From: Vigna angularis
Taxonomy: Eukaryota > Streptophyta > Magnoliopsida > Fabales > Fabaceae
Assembly: GCF_016808095.1 (NCBI RefSeq)
Contig: NC_068974.1
Location: forward strand, 32,968,825-33,032,824
DNA: 64,000 nucleotides
Direction: 5' to 3'
Positions 35,265-47,180 of this stretch are shown one piece after another. A program made the translations under genes and the position numbers. Numbering within the stretch: the first letter of the stretch is position 1; each line of letters starts with the position of its first letter. Below the pieces are notes generated by a model. That model ran no database searches. It was not told the origin of the DNA and saw nothing but the letters and a program-made list of their open reading frames with translations.

Positions 35265-38257
35265 AACTCAACTCAACTTAACTCTTAGTCAATAATTGTG
35301 AGTGATTGTTCGTCTATATTTGCATTTCAATGGATAAAATCATGGTGGAGTGTTCAATATATCACATATATCACATTCGATTCCCCACTCAGTTGTTGTA
35401 AGTTCCATGCCAATGTCTCGTGTCCGAAGTTCATGTGACTGCCATATGCAAGCTCTGTGTTTATTTGTTTTTTTTAAAATAGATATTGCACAAACGAGGG
35501 TTTAAATTATTATAATATGGATAAAAATAGATATATATGGTAATTATACAATGACCTATCATGTCACACGAAAGAATTCTCTTACACGTTCCCATAAACA
35601 ATGTGTTGTGTATGGGAAGCAGTAACTGCATTATCTGATACTTCAGAGTTACAGTAGCCTCTGCTTCGTACAGATAATATAAGAGACAACCCCACTCAAA
35701 GAAGAAACTATTATGTCATCGTTATCGCTATTAATTCACAACAAAACAGACATTTTTGTGAGTTTTATCAATTTTTTTTAAGAAAAACTAAAATTTCCAG
35801 TAAAAAAAATACTTAAAAGTCTATTTCATAATATTTTATCAACTTTTTAAATAATTTTTTAACAATAAATTACATGTCCCTATTTTATTGGTACGAAACG
35901 GATTAATTACAAACTATCACATGTTATTAGAATGTTGTAAAAAAAAATAGTTAAAAATCATTTTCCTTCTTACATACTAAAAAAATAAAATTAATTTATA
36001 ATATATATAAATATAAATCTTATCATATAAATTAATTTTATAAAATTAAATTAGACTTAAAATTTATTTTTTAATACATATATTTCAAACCATTACTTCT
36101 AAAATATATTTACACTCGTAAACATATACATATATTTTGATTATAAAACTAAACATGAGTAAACGATGTCAATCAATAAACTTAAAAAACATTAAATTTT
36201 ATTAGAATAAATTTTAATTTATCGTTATGATACCTTGTTAAAAGATATAATTTAATTTCACAAAATTAATTTATATAATAAAATGTTCATTATTTACATG
36301 TTAAAAAAATATAATTTAATTTTACAAAATTAATTTATATAATAAAATTTTCATTTTTACATACTGTAATTCTAACATTATGTAAAAATGGATGATGTTG
36401 ATTCATAAAAAGGTGATATTTGAGAGTATGTAATTAGAGTGAGATTATTGAAAAGAGAAAGAGACAGATAAACCTGCTGCAGAATTGATTAGCTTTATTT
36501 GCCGAAAAGCCATGGATGGGGACCAAGACACATCCACGAGCACCACGAGAACATAAATTGTACTTCCTTACTTTCTAACCATTCATTTTTGCCCTTTATA
36601 ATTCAACACATCATCATTTCTTCACGCACCTTTTGATATTCAAAAGATATTTTTTATATTATATAATTTTAAATTTTTTCAAGTATGAATTTATAAGTTT
36701 TCCAATTATTTAATTTAAAAATGTATTTTAAATTGTGTAACTCGTGATATAATTTTTCATTTTCAAATTATGTTTTTCTGAATTATACAATCTAAAATGT
36801 ATTTGGAAATATAAAATTATGTTTTAGATAATCCAAAATACATTTTTGAGTTACAAATAGTATGCTTCAAAATAAATTTTCAGATAAATGTTTCTGACGG
36901 ATAGATGATTTGGATTTTCTTACACCTATATGGGAGGTGGAAGAAGAAAATATGGAGGTGGTAAAAGAAATATCTCACTCTACCCTTCTGGCCCTTTTAC
37001 GTGGCCTCCTTTTTGGGTTACACATTTTCAAAACTTTTTTTTTATAGACCAATAAGTGACAGAGGATAGGTTTGATCTCCACAACTACAGAAATGACTAA
37101 AACCAAAAGTCATATGAAAAACTCTCACCTAAATTTTATATCTTTTATATTAAATCATTAATATATTATTAAAATAAAGTTATCAACATAAGTTTTCAAT
37201 AAAGAATTAGTAGTTGGTGATAACATGTATTCACTTTCAAACCATCTCAATATGACTCCATTTGATTTTGATTTTTCTTTTTATGTTATGAACACTCTGT
37301 TTACTTTCATTATTTTTCTTGCCAATATACAGAAAAATAAATTGCATAACTGCTGCATTTTGTCATTGACATGTTTGAGTTCTTATTTGGTATTGGGTGA
37401 TGTCTAATTCTTTTTACCATAATAAATACAAGATATTAATGATAATAGTATTATTCATGTTCTGGTTTAGTTTTTTAGACCGTATGGACCGTACAGTAGT
37501 ATATTATTATTGAAGACATTTTGATACTTAAATAATACAATCACGTATTTCTTCATCTTTCTTCTATATTTATAAGTTTTAATCAGAGTTAACTCTCTAA
37601 AAATTTATTTTATCTTATTATGTAGAGTTTATAAAAAATAATTTATATTGTACTATTAATTATATTTGTAGGGTTTATAAAAAGTAATTTATATTGTAGT
37701 TATCGATTGGTCATCCTTAAAATATAAATCGAGTAATTATAATATATACGGACCCTTTGAAATTTGTTTGGAAAGATATTCAGTTTAAATGTACGAGAAT
37801 ATATTGACCGATTATACTATACAGTATGTTTTTATATAGAGATAAAAGGAATAAGAATAAGAATAAACAACACCTCCAATTCCAGGTTAGTTTACTACAG
37901 GAGATGTGGTTGAAGATAGCCTTATCCATTCCACCGAATGCATGAAAAACTAAGGGTGGTTCAACAAATATAGAACTCCTGGAAATCATGTTCATTGCCT
38001 TGTTCTTTTCTTAAACCACACCACATTTCTTGAATCAATTTTAAAGGATGGTTCTTGAAAAATGGATACACAACCAAGTTCTTCTAAAATCTGACATATA
38101 CCATGTCTTTTTCTTGTGTATTATAATACTACAAAAACATGTCAAAGGTAGTATAGTACTATAAATTTGAAGGGACAGAATCGCAGTGGGACACATATCC
38201 TCTGAACTCTCCTGAACTTGTTACTTACCTTTAACCACACGTATTCACTTTGGTTCC
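35265..38257. other. AT-rich intergenic DNA
   Basis: No gene found. Holds a small tandem duplication at about 36238-36360 (TATAATTTAATTT(C/T)ACAAAA, then TTAATTTATATAAT, twice) and otherwise A/T-rich DNA. Short ORFs at 37225 and 37780 show no domain. Confidence 0.6.
36238..36360. repeat. Small tandem duplication, about 62-bp unit
   Basis: Two adjacent copies of a TATAATTTAATTT...AATAAAAT(G/T)TTCATT phrase with few differences. Confidence 0.75.
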
Positions 38258-38287
38258 CATGCATATGACACTTGGAGTCCACGTGTC
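38258..38287 (+). promoter_or_regulatory. RY motif (CATGCATA) and ABRE/G-box-like motif (CACGTGTC) upstream of the H2B variant
   Basis: CATGCATA at 38258-38265 and CACGTGTC at 38280-38287 lie 103-132 nt before the ATG. RY elements bind B3 factors (ABI3/FUS3/LEC2) and ABREs bind bZIPs; together they mark seed-maturation promoters. The nearest TATA-like box (CTATAAATT, about 38160) lies further upstream, so these sites could be in the 5' UTR if that box is used. Confidence 0.5.
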
Positions 38288-38389
38288 AAGCTCTAGAACC
38301 CCTTCAGGTTTCGATAGTTCTTCCTTCAATAAGGATGCCATCCATCAGTAACTTACTCTTGTCGTTTCTAGAAAAGCTTGAAGTAGTTA

Positions 38390-39070
38390 ATGGCTCCAAA
38401 ACGTGGTGAGAAGTTGGTGGTGAGATCCACCAAGAAAGTTGTGGAATCAAGCGTGCAAGTATCGGTTGTAAGCACCGGCAGCAGAAGACAAACACGGGGA
38501 AACAAAGAAACAGAAGAGGCAGAAGGTGGAAAAGAGCATGTGATGGTCATTCCCGTTGAAGAAGTGAATCCTGAAGCCCGGAAGGATTCGTCTACCTCTG
38601 CCATTACTGAGGGAAACAAAGGTGAGAAAAACAACACTGGGGAAGATGGTGGAGTGCAGATTGAAGAGAAAGAGAATAAGGTAGAGAACGAGGGAGAGAA
38701 GGATGAGAAGGAGAAGGAGAAGGCAAAGATACCGTCTAATGGAAAAGAGAGAAAAAAGGGGAAAAAGAAGGGAAGGAAAAGTGTAGAAGGGTATCAGAGG
38801 TATGTGTATAGGGTGTTGAAGCAGGTGCACCCTGAGATGGGAATATCTGCCAAATGCATGACTGTTCTGAACAATTTGATGAATGACATGTTTGAGAGAT
38901 TGGCTGGTGAAGCTGCTAAGCTGAAGGACTACACTGGACACATGACATTGTCTTCAAGGGAGATTCAAGGAGCAGTGAAGCTGGTTTTACCAGGAGAGCT
39001 TGGGAAGCATGCCATTGCAGAAGGTGTCAAAGCTGTGAATAAATTCACCTCCTATGATACCGATGAATAG
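38390..39070 (+). CDS. Long-tailed histone H2B variant (H2B.8/H2B.S type)
   Basis: Intronless, 226 aa, against about 145-150 aa for canonical plant H2B. Residues 132-226 are an H2B histone fold ([49 protein letters not shown], then [14 protein letters not shown]). The Lys in AVNKF corresponds to the H2B ubiquitination site. The C-terminus is SYDTDE instead of the usual (Y/F)TSS. Residues 1-131 are a low-complexity Glu/Lys-rich tail, unlike canonical H2B tails. This layout and divergence match Arabidopsis H2B.8 (At1g08170, also called H2B.S), reported in sperm nuclei, where the disordered tail drives chromatin compaction, and in seeds. Orthology is by memory of the family. Start is the first ATG (MAPKRGEKL), histone-like. 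Confidence 0.85.
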   Translation: MAPKRGEKLVVRSTKKVVESSVQVSVVSTGSRRQTRGNKETEEAEGGKEHVMVIPVEEVNPEARKDSSTSAITEGNKGEKNNTGEDGGVQIEEKENKVENEGEKDEKEKEKAKIPSNGKERKKGKKKGRKSVEGYQRYVYRVLKQVHPEMGISAKCMTVLNNLMNDMFERLAGEAAKLKDYTGHMTLSSREIQGAVKLVLPGELGKHAIAEGVKAVNKFTSYDTDE

Positions 39071-42000
39071 TCTAGACAGTATAGTTATATGTTTAGTATG
39101 TAAAAACATGTACTTGATTAGTTATAAGGTGACTAGGTTAAGGTTTTTCTTGTTTTAGGTGACTAGGTATTTAGCATTGTGTTGTTAAGTAGGTGTTTTT
39201 GTATTTTGCAATTTGGAGAATGGTGTATGTTTGGTTGGTTGGTTGGTTCTTCTGATAGGGTCAGAAATGTAGATCACTTACTGTTATTAGTGTGCTTGTT
39301 TATCTGTAATGCAATTAGTAGTTATTGCCAGTTTCATTGATATTTCTGGGGGTTGAGGAAAGTTTGGTTTCATAATAGTTTCACAATGTTCTACTCGGTG
39401 GAGGATATGATTGTATTTTAACACCTTTTATATAGCATAATATTCAAAAAAGACAAGGAATAAATTGTTAATGGAAACACTTGCAATGAAGTACATATGG
39501 TTTTGTCCCATGTTGTTTCTGAGGAACAGGGTGGGAACATTATACACAAACCTGCTGATATTAAGTTATACACAAACCTAATGATTGCTCAGTTAATTTA
39601 AGGAAAATATTATTTTAACAAACTTTTTTTACAACTTTTTTACAATAAAGTCAAGGTGGAAGGAAGATAAATTTAGTAATAGTACTGTTATTATATACCT
39701 TTCTGGCCCATTTCTTGGAAGAATATATAATGTATCCTTAGTAGGTGATAAATGGCATTTAAAACTCATGTAATATAATTACTAACTAAGAAATAATCCT
39801 TAACTTTTCACATTCAAATGATACGGTGAATCCAATTTTTTAAAATATTTATTAAGCTAATTTTGAAAGAAAAAAGGTAAAGTTTTTTGGAAAGCACCAA
39901 TGTACCGGTGCTCTTTTGTTTTTATCCGGCTCATATTTTTTAACAATCTAATCTCACCCTACTTAATTATACATTAGAATGTTGACTTGAGTCTTAATAA
40001 AATAATTGATTCCATGAAAACCCAAAAAAATTAAAAAATAAGTTCATGAGAAACCAAAAGAAAGGGTCACAGCATGTTTTGGTCCAAACATCCAAAATAA
40101 GATAAGGTTACATATAATCCATTAGAATTGGTTATGGTAATATTTTTTATTGGCGATACCTAAACATGATACATAAACATTCTATTATTTATAATTTAAT
40201 AAACATGTATATATGTGTGAATTATAATATATTTTTAATTTACTAATAATCATATATATATATATATATATAAAGTGAAACAGATCTTATTTAAATTGAG
40301 TTGGTTTAATAAAATTAAATTAAGTTTAAGTTCTGCTACTTTAGTATAGTATTAGAATCGGTTAAAGTTTATTATAACCAAGATTTAAATCATATATATT
40401 ATATTTGATTTTGATATTCGAATGAATGATATTTTAGTGTGAATTGGTGTATTAAAAATCTTATATCAATTCAATTTATTTAGATTTATTCTTTAAGTCC
40501 ATTTTGAATCCATAAAATTATGTGAAAAAGTAAAGTAGGTATGTAAGTTGAAAAAGTAATAAGAAAAGTGAAAATCTACCAATTTAAAAAAAAATAATGA
40601 CTTTTCTTTTTCTTTGCTAAAATAAAATATATTAAATCAAAATCTACCAAATTAAAATCTACCAAATTAAAATCTACAAAAACTAAAACCTACCGAATTA
40701 CTATTTTTTTAATGATCTTGTTAATTATGTGACTTTTCTATCTAAAATGTTGCTGTGTGAAGTACGTGAAGTAGTCCGCAAAGCTTGGAGTTTAACAAAC
40801 TAGCTTGTAAATTGATTGCAATTTAAAAAAAAAAAAAAAGGAAGGGTATGTTATATGTGAGATCCGTAATCTTAATGAACTCAACTTAGATTTATACATT
40901 TACTCGAATTCTCAAACGTATAAACTATTATGTTTCTTTTATTTACAACTCTTAGAAAAGTACTTAGCAAAAGTTACGCACAAAGCATCTCAAATTTAAT
41001 CAAGATTGACCAACGTGTCCAATTTAAAGTGATGTCCAACAAGTTGTAACGATAACATTAAAAGATTTTGACACAGTAAATTTGATATTATTTCGATCAA
41101 GAAATTGCTTATAAACATGCTATAAATTCAAACATTATGTTACGAATTGTTGATTGATATATTTGCACTTATTCATCGTATATTTGTTAAAACACAGCTA
41201 GCATATCAATTAAATATAAGAAATGAACACACGAAAGCTTTCAAGTGATAATAAAAGGTAAATTAAACAAAAATCTCTAATACATCTTGTGCATCCAGTA
41301 GCTTGAATGGAAACATTTAATTTATGTTCTTATTTTTTACATAAGAAAAAGTTAACAAGATTGTGTTTAATTGTTTATCCTCGCATTGGTTGTAATCACA
41401 TTTAATTACATATTGAAAGTTGTAGTAGCTTAACCTTAAATAATAGTTAAAATTTTCAATCCAAGTTAGAAATTGTGGATTATAAAAAATGTTGTAGATA
41501 ACACTTATGTGTAATCAATTTTTTTAAAAATCTTATAAAATTAAATAAGAATGGGATAAACTCGAGCTGAATAAATTATATAAAAGCAAATTAATTATTC
41601 GTACTTATTTGTATTAATTTGAATCACTTCGAGTTTAGTGAACATATAATCTTTTTAAACTTTTTGAAGATATGTTTTAAATTTTCATTTATACATAATC
41701 ACATTATTTAACTCTATTTATTTTTCATACTCGCCGGTCATTGTAAAAATTCAAAATATACATTATAATCCTAGTGACTGGTTTCAGGCTTAATAACACC
41801 CGTTAAACACGATGGGGTCACTATAAATTTATTGGATGCTTTTCGGTTGTATTCTATAATTTCCAACTGCATCCCATAACTTTTAAAATAACAACTTTAA
41901 ACTTCATAGAACAAAATTTTCAGATATTTTGAAAACAATTTCCATAACAGAATGTCCAAAATAAAATTTTCACAACAAAATTTTGAAAACACACTCCAGA

Positions 42001-42792
42001 TCCAGCTTTTCAAAACTTTCTAGAACATAAAAAATTTCTTTAAAACGAGCTTTCTGGATCGAGCTTTTTTCTAAAACAAGCTCCCTCTCTTGTTCTTCCT
42101 CACTCAAATAGTGGAGTGGAAAAGACAGGTCCATGATACAGCATTAATGATGATAGTAACAACAGCCATAACATAGTTCAATGAAGGATATTTTAGTCCC
42201 TTTATATTGAATAAAATCTTTTATACTTACATAACCTTACATGTATGTACAATACCATTTGAGTACACTGAGTACAGAAACAGAGGAGTACCTCCATAGA
42301 TTATTCCCACCGAATATAGCTAAGCTGCTACTCCAGTAGCTAACAGTACTTTTTTAGAGACAGATCATGTTTATAAACATTTCAGTATGGTTCCCAAAAA
42401 CTTATGGCTAAAATAGAATACAGCAAACCGTCGGTGGTGGAACAAAAGAATATTGCATCTCTTACCCTATAGTCACGTCACTCTGCTTAAATTGTCATTC
42501 CACAACTTATTCATTCTATTCCAAAATAAAAAATTCAAACTCGCTTTTTCCCAAAATTAACAGCAGTAGCAACAACCATAGCAAATTAATAATATTGTGA
42601 TAATCCTAGTGGATTTAGAAGGATCATGCAACATTCCCGCATACTCCAGAGTCACGGATTAAATGCTGTGGCTCCCATTCTCAGTCCCTGTCATATCACT
42701 CACTCTCTAATTTATTTATTTCACCAAAATATATATCTATTATTAATTTACTATCCACTGTATATTATGCATTTTATAGCTAAAATTGTAAA
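39071..42792. other. AT-rich intergenic DNA
   Basis: About 250 bases of likely H2B 3' UTR (including TTGGTTGGTTGGTTGG at about 39231), then AT-rich DNA without genes or clear transposon ends. Near 40620-40690 a short motif AAATCTACCAAATTA is repeated three or four times. Confidence 0.6.
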
Positions 42793-42801
42793 ATATAAAA
42801 G
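42793..42801 (+). promoter_or_regulatory. TATA box of the RING-H2 gene
   Basis: ATATAAAAG, with a likely start of transcription about 30 bases downstream (near 42825). This makes the ATG at 42906 the better start, since the ATG at 42828 would sit at the very 5' end of the mRNA. Confidence 0.5.
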
Positions 42802-42905
42802 CTCCTAACGCAACACTGCACTGCGCTATGCAACACCTTTTGTTATTCTCACAAGCAAGAAGAACATTGGACAGTGTTTGGTTGCTGAGAAATTTAAAAC
42901 AAAAA

Positions 42906-43478
42906 ATGGAATTCTCTTACCGCAGATTGCTGCTGCAGAACGAGGACGTTCCAATCTCCACGTCCATGCCTCCTCTTCCTCACGCCAAACACGCCACAAA
43001 CGCTTCCTCGCCGCAAGTGTCCTTAGGAAGCCCTCTGGAAGTGTCCATTCGTCCGGTGTTCACTTCGAGCGTTGCCTACGTCTTCCTCATCCTCTTCACC
43101 ACCTTCTTCTTCATCGGATTCGTGTTTCTCTACTTCCAACAGCACGCCTCCTCGTCGGACTCCGAGTCCGGCGCCATCCGCCGGCGAGCACAGTCGGAGT
43201 CCGTGGCGGAGAAGTCTCTGGCGGTGGTGGCGGATGCGGCGAGGCAGGGGGATTGCGCGATATGTCTGGAGGAGGTGGGAGAGGGAGAGGCGGTGAAGAT
43301 GATTGCGTACTGTAAACACGTGTTCCACGCGGATTGCATTGACAGGTGGCTGGAGAAGCAGGTGACATGCCCCGTGTGCCGGTGCTGCTGCGAGAGGTGT
43401 GGAGAGGTGGAGTCGGTGACGGTGAGAGGAGACGAAGGAGGAGATGGAGAAGTGGTTTCCGTAAGAAGCTTGGATTAG
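42906..43478 (+). CDS. Single-pass membrane RING-H2 E3 ubiquitin ligase (ATL-like)
   Basis: Intronless, 190 aa from the chosen ATG (MEFSYRRLL). An in-frame ATG at 42828 would add 26 residues of low plausibility. One transmembrane helix (about residues 55-77) is followed by a RING-H2 finger at 117-158: CAIC, then CKHVFHADC (Cys-x-His-x2-His-x2-Cys), WLEKQVTCPVC, a complete C3H2C3 ligand set. Intronless genes with an N-terminal membrane helix and RING-H2 are typical of ATL ligases, but the GLD motif normally between helix and RING is not seen. It may therefore be an ATL relative rather than a true member. An unusual Cys-rich extension (CRCCCERC) follows the RING. Substrate unknown; presumably acts at a membrane to ubiquitinate targets. 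Confidence 0.85.
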   Translation: MEFSYRRLLLQNEDVPISTSMPPLPHAKHATNASSPQVSLGSPLEVSIRPVFTSSVAYVFLILFTTFFFIGFVFLYFQQHASSSDSESGAIRRRAQSESVAEKSLAVVADAARQGDCAICLEEVGEGEAVKMIAYCKHVFHADCIDRWLEKQVTCPVCRCCCERCGEVESVTVRGDEGGDGEVVSVRSLD

Positions 43479-45012
43479 GCGTGTTGCGCGTTGCGTGTGT
43501 TAGAGGGCATTGGGTTATTCATATTAACTATGCTTCAACCACTTTCCCTTTCTCTCATTCTCATCATTCCCACTATTTTCTCTCTGTTCAACAACTTAAT
43601 AACATTTCCTTCTTCTTTTTTCAATTTTTTTAATTTTCTATTTTTGGTTCAAGGTGTGATTTTATGTATGTAATTCAATCTCCAGGAACTAATTTTTTTA
43701 AAGAAAAAAAAACTGTATATTAAATTATTTTTTCTCAATGTATTATTTACCGTATTTACTTTAGTATACTGTAATTTAAGGTTTCGATAAATGATAAGTT
43801 TATCTTCTGAATAGGTTGTAATTTAATTAGAATGTCTGTTTTATTTGTTACTTTAATTGTATCTTTTAGTATACTATATTTATTCTATTATTTTCAACCT
43901 GTGCTTCTAGATATTTGAATCATTATATTAATTAACATAACAAAATATGATGTCTATATAAATAATATTTTATATTTTGAACTTGATTAAAAAAATATAA
44001 GATTAATAACAGAGTAGACAGGGTGAAAATATGTAATAATCAAAGCTTAAAATCAAGAGCTTAAAATTAATTTAAAACTTATATGATAAATACTTGCATA
44101 AGCTTTCATTAATAAATTTAAATTAAAATTTTATACAAAATATATCGTATAACACGTACACAATAGTTTCATATTTACCAAATACTTTTATAGATAAATT
44201 TCTCAAAATATTATAATTGAGCAAGTTTAACAATTTTCTATCAACTATCAATTATTATTTTAGGTGTTTTTTTTCTTATGTTCTAACTGACTTACATTTA
44301 TCAAACATAAACAAAAAATAGTAGGTCAATAATTTAATGGTTAAACGCATAAAACAATTGCATTATCTATAAAGTTTTTTAAGACGATAATAGTAAAAGC
44401 CAGTTTTTTTGTTGTACATGATAATTTGTGGTTGAATCACGTTATAAAATATATTCACACTAGAATGTCATTTAGAATACAAATATATAAATATCAAAAA
44501 ATAAAATATACACAAATTAAAAATCTCAATTAGTAATATTTAATTGCACTAATTCCATTTTAAGATAATTTTTTTATAAACTACCCTTTCTAAGATTTTT
44601 ATATGTTTTTTTAAAGGTTTAAGTATCTAAGTATTTTTTATTTATTTATTAGTCTTCATTGCAGATAAAAAAATTAAAAAATTATGCTAAAAATAAAATA
44701 TAAATTAAATAAGAAAATAATTTATATATTATCTTACTGAATAAAAAAGCAAGTGAAATGGAGTTAAAATGTCTTAAATTTACAATTAACACTCAATATT
44801 TTTTATAATCTAGATAAGAAAAAATAATACATTTTCTATATTATGTTTTTATGATTTTTTTAGTACTTATCAGTTAGAGTACTTCACCGATCCATCGGTT
44901 TAAAATCGATTGTTGTGGAAACCAATCGATGGCTAAGATTATCAGGATGATTAAGGTATTTATCATAATAAACAAAATTAGAGCATTTTAAAAAATAAAA
45001 GTTTATTAAAAG
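43479..45012. other. 3' flank and AT-rich intergenic DNA
   Basis: 3' UTR of the RING-H2 gene, then AT-rich sequence without genes. Confidence 0.6.
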
Positions 45013-45689
45013 TGTTTCAGCAGGATTTTATGGGGCTGAGAGACTAATCTTTTCTGACGTGTCTTTCTTCCTTCCGAAAGCTGAGATCGTCTGAGTTGCT
45101 TGTCTTTCTTCAGTCTGAGCTGTTCGATTGACTTTCGTCTGGGCCGTTCGGTCACGTCAGTCTTGACCGTTCGATTGCCTTCTTGCTCCAAGGGGGAGGT
45201 ACCTACAAAAGATACTACGACGCTCAAGTTAGGCGTGAATTTGAAGAACCTTGGTTCTTAGTTGAGTATTTAGTGAAGGGTTATCACTATTGAATGTTTG
45301 GGTGTCATGAAGTGTGAGTTGAACGTAAGTGAAACGTACCTGGCTTTTAGTCCTGGCTTTGTATTTATAATTTACCTCACGGATCCTGAGCTGATACAAG
45401 CCCAATAAAATATAAACATACTTACCTAAAAATCTGGCATGTTGCTCATAAATCACTTATCAGTATCTTAACCGCTTATCAATATCTTTAATCAGATATT
45501 CTTCATTATTTTATTCTCCTTTGATTATTTTATCATCTGCTGGACTATTGGCCCAATAACTTAAACGCTGGCCCAATTGCGGCCCAATCTTTGACCTAGT
45601 TGACTGTATCGGATGAACCGAACGGTCTTGAGTGGATGGACCGAACAGTGCCAAATGTTAACTGTTTGGTCTCCACTAGGTATGATACA
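45013..45689 (-). repeat. LTR of the 45-47 kb gypsy-type element
   Basis: TG...CA ends, preceded by the polypurine tract, TATA-like box inside. No second LTR copy is in the window, so length is inferred. Confidence 0.55.
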
Positions 45690-46190
45690 TTATGCCCCCA
45701 AGTCCAAGTTAAGCGTTCGGCTTTAGGTGTGGTTAACTATAGGACTTATGAGTTTGAGGGAGACTGCTTTTAGTTGTTGCCCGCTGCTGCCGAAATGGTG
45801 GACTTTATAACTTCTCTTTTGAACTTTTTAATAGGCCGAGCGGCTTATGATGGGAGTTCTTTTTAGAACTTATTTTTCTTTTCTGAAGAAAAATAACGAT
45901 CGAATTTGAAGTGTCAAAAGAATGTAAATAATTAGACTAGCCCATTTTATAAGGTTGAATGGCCAAGCAAGCAAGAGAGCTTTATTGAAGACGCTCGGTT
46001 GAGAATGACTGTTCCTCAGCTCTTGGTGTTCGACCTAGGAGTTCCTGGAGAACTTCCCAGTAAAAAGGCTTTACCTCTTGGCTTTGTGACTTTGACCTAG
46101 GAGTTCTTCCTAGGGGACTGTCTTCACCGTTCGGTTTATAGTCCATGGGGGACTGTCCTTACCGCTCGGTTTATAACTTTAGTTTGTTGG

Positions 46191-47019
46191 CGAGAGGGAT
46201 TTACCTCTCGGCCGAGAGGAATTTACCTCTCGGTCTTTAAATTCAACTTTCTAGCGAGAGGGATTTACCTCTCGGTCTTTAACTTCATATTTTTGGCGAG
46301 AGGGATTTACCTCTCGGCCAAGAAGGATTTACCTCTCGGTCTTTGACTTTAACTTTCTGGCGAGAGGGATTTACCTCTCGCTCTTCGGCATCAACTTTTT
46401 AGTTGACGAGAGGGATTTACCTCTCGGTCTTTATCTTCAGCCTTCTGGTTGACGAGAGGGATTTACCTCTCGGTCTTTGTCATCAGCTTTTTGGTGGATG
46501 AGAGGGATTTACCTCTCGGTCTTCAACATCATCGAGAGGGATTTACCTCTCGGTCTTTGAGCTAGGAGTTCTTCCTAGTGAACGAGCTTTACCGTTCGAC
46601 TTAGTACTAGGAGTTCCTAGAGAACTTCCTAGTGAGAGGGTTTTACCTCTCGGCGTTATGACTTTGACCTAGGAGTTCTTCCTAGGGAACGGGCTTTACC
46701 GTTCGGCTTTTCAGCGTAGGAGTTCATTTTGGAACTTCCTAGTGGACGAGAGTGTCAGTCCTCGGGGACGTCCAACACCGCTCGGTTTAGGACCAGGGGT
46801 TCTCGGAGAACGCTCCCTGGGTTTTGTTGACGCTAGTGATGGCTTACTTCTGAGAGGGATTTACCTCTTCGGTCTTCTGGTTGACGAAAGGGATTTATCT
46901 CTCGGGCGATAGGAATTTACCTCTCGGTCTTTTCTTCAACGAGAGGGTTTTACCTCTCGGTCTTCGACCTAGGAATTCTTGGAGAATTTCCTAATGGACG
47001 TGAGGGATTTACCTCTCGG
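46191..47019. repeat. Array of about 18 short hairpins (CGAGAGG-GATTTA-CCTCTCG and variants)
   Basis: A 20-base self-complementary unit, CGAGAGGGATTTACCTCTCG, recurs every 30-70 bp with differing spacers (CTTT-GAC/TTC-rich). Some copies change both arms together: GAACGG-GCTTTA-CCGTTC, against GAGAGG-GATTTA-CCTCTC. Interleaved are CTAGGA-GTTCT-TCCTAG palindromes (46046-46990). Seen directly; meaning unknown. Confidence 0.85.
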
Positions 47020-47180
47020 TTCTTGCACTCCTCTTGGCCGAGTGGTCTGCATGATCCTGTCACCTGCGCTGTGAAGCCGAACGACTGAATACCAGTGAGG
47101 CCGAATGGCCGAACTGTTGCACGGTTGAACACTTGATGCCAAATTTGGTTAAGTGGTGAGTGCATTACTGGACTCTTAAT

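Larger units (their letters stand above)
45013..47180 (-). mobile_element. 3' part of a gypsy-type (Tat-like) LTR retrotransposon, non-coding
   Basis: On the minus strand: internal non-coding DNA from about 47180, a polypurine tract (ACTTGGGGGCATA, 45690-45702), then a 677-bp LTR from 45689 (TGTATCATACC) to 45013 (GCTGAAACA). The LTR contains TTATAAATACAAAG (about 45357-45370) as a promoter TATA. PPT style, LTR end (GAAACA) and the GTTCGG/CTCGG vocabulary resemble the 27965-32381 element, hence the Tat-like call. No coding sequence is left, and the 5' part is missing or lies beyond a truncation at about 47180, where GC content falls. Confidence 0.6.

Noticed and set aside
42828..42905. Upstream in-frame ATG of the RING-H2 gene
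   Set aside because: Only about 30 bases after the likely TATA box at 42793, and the extra residues look like translated leader; ATG at 42906 preferred, though not proven.
46191..47019. CRISPR-like array
   Set aside because: Regular-looking repeats, but in a plant genome, with irregular spacing and related spacers and no cas genes; it is a hairpin array in a retroelement.
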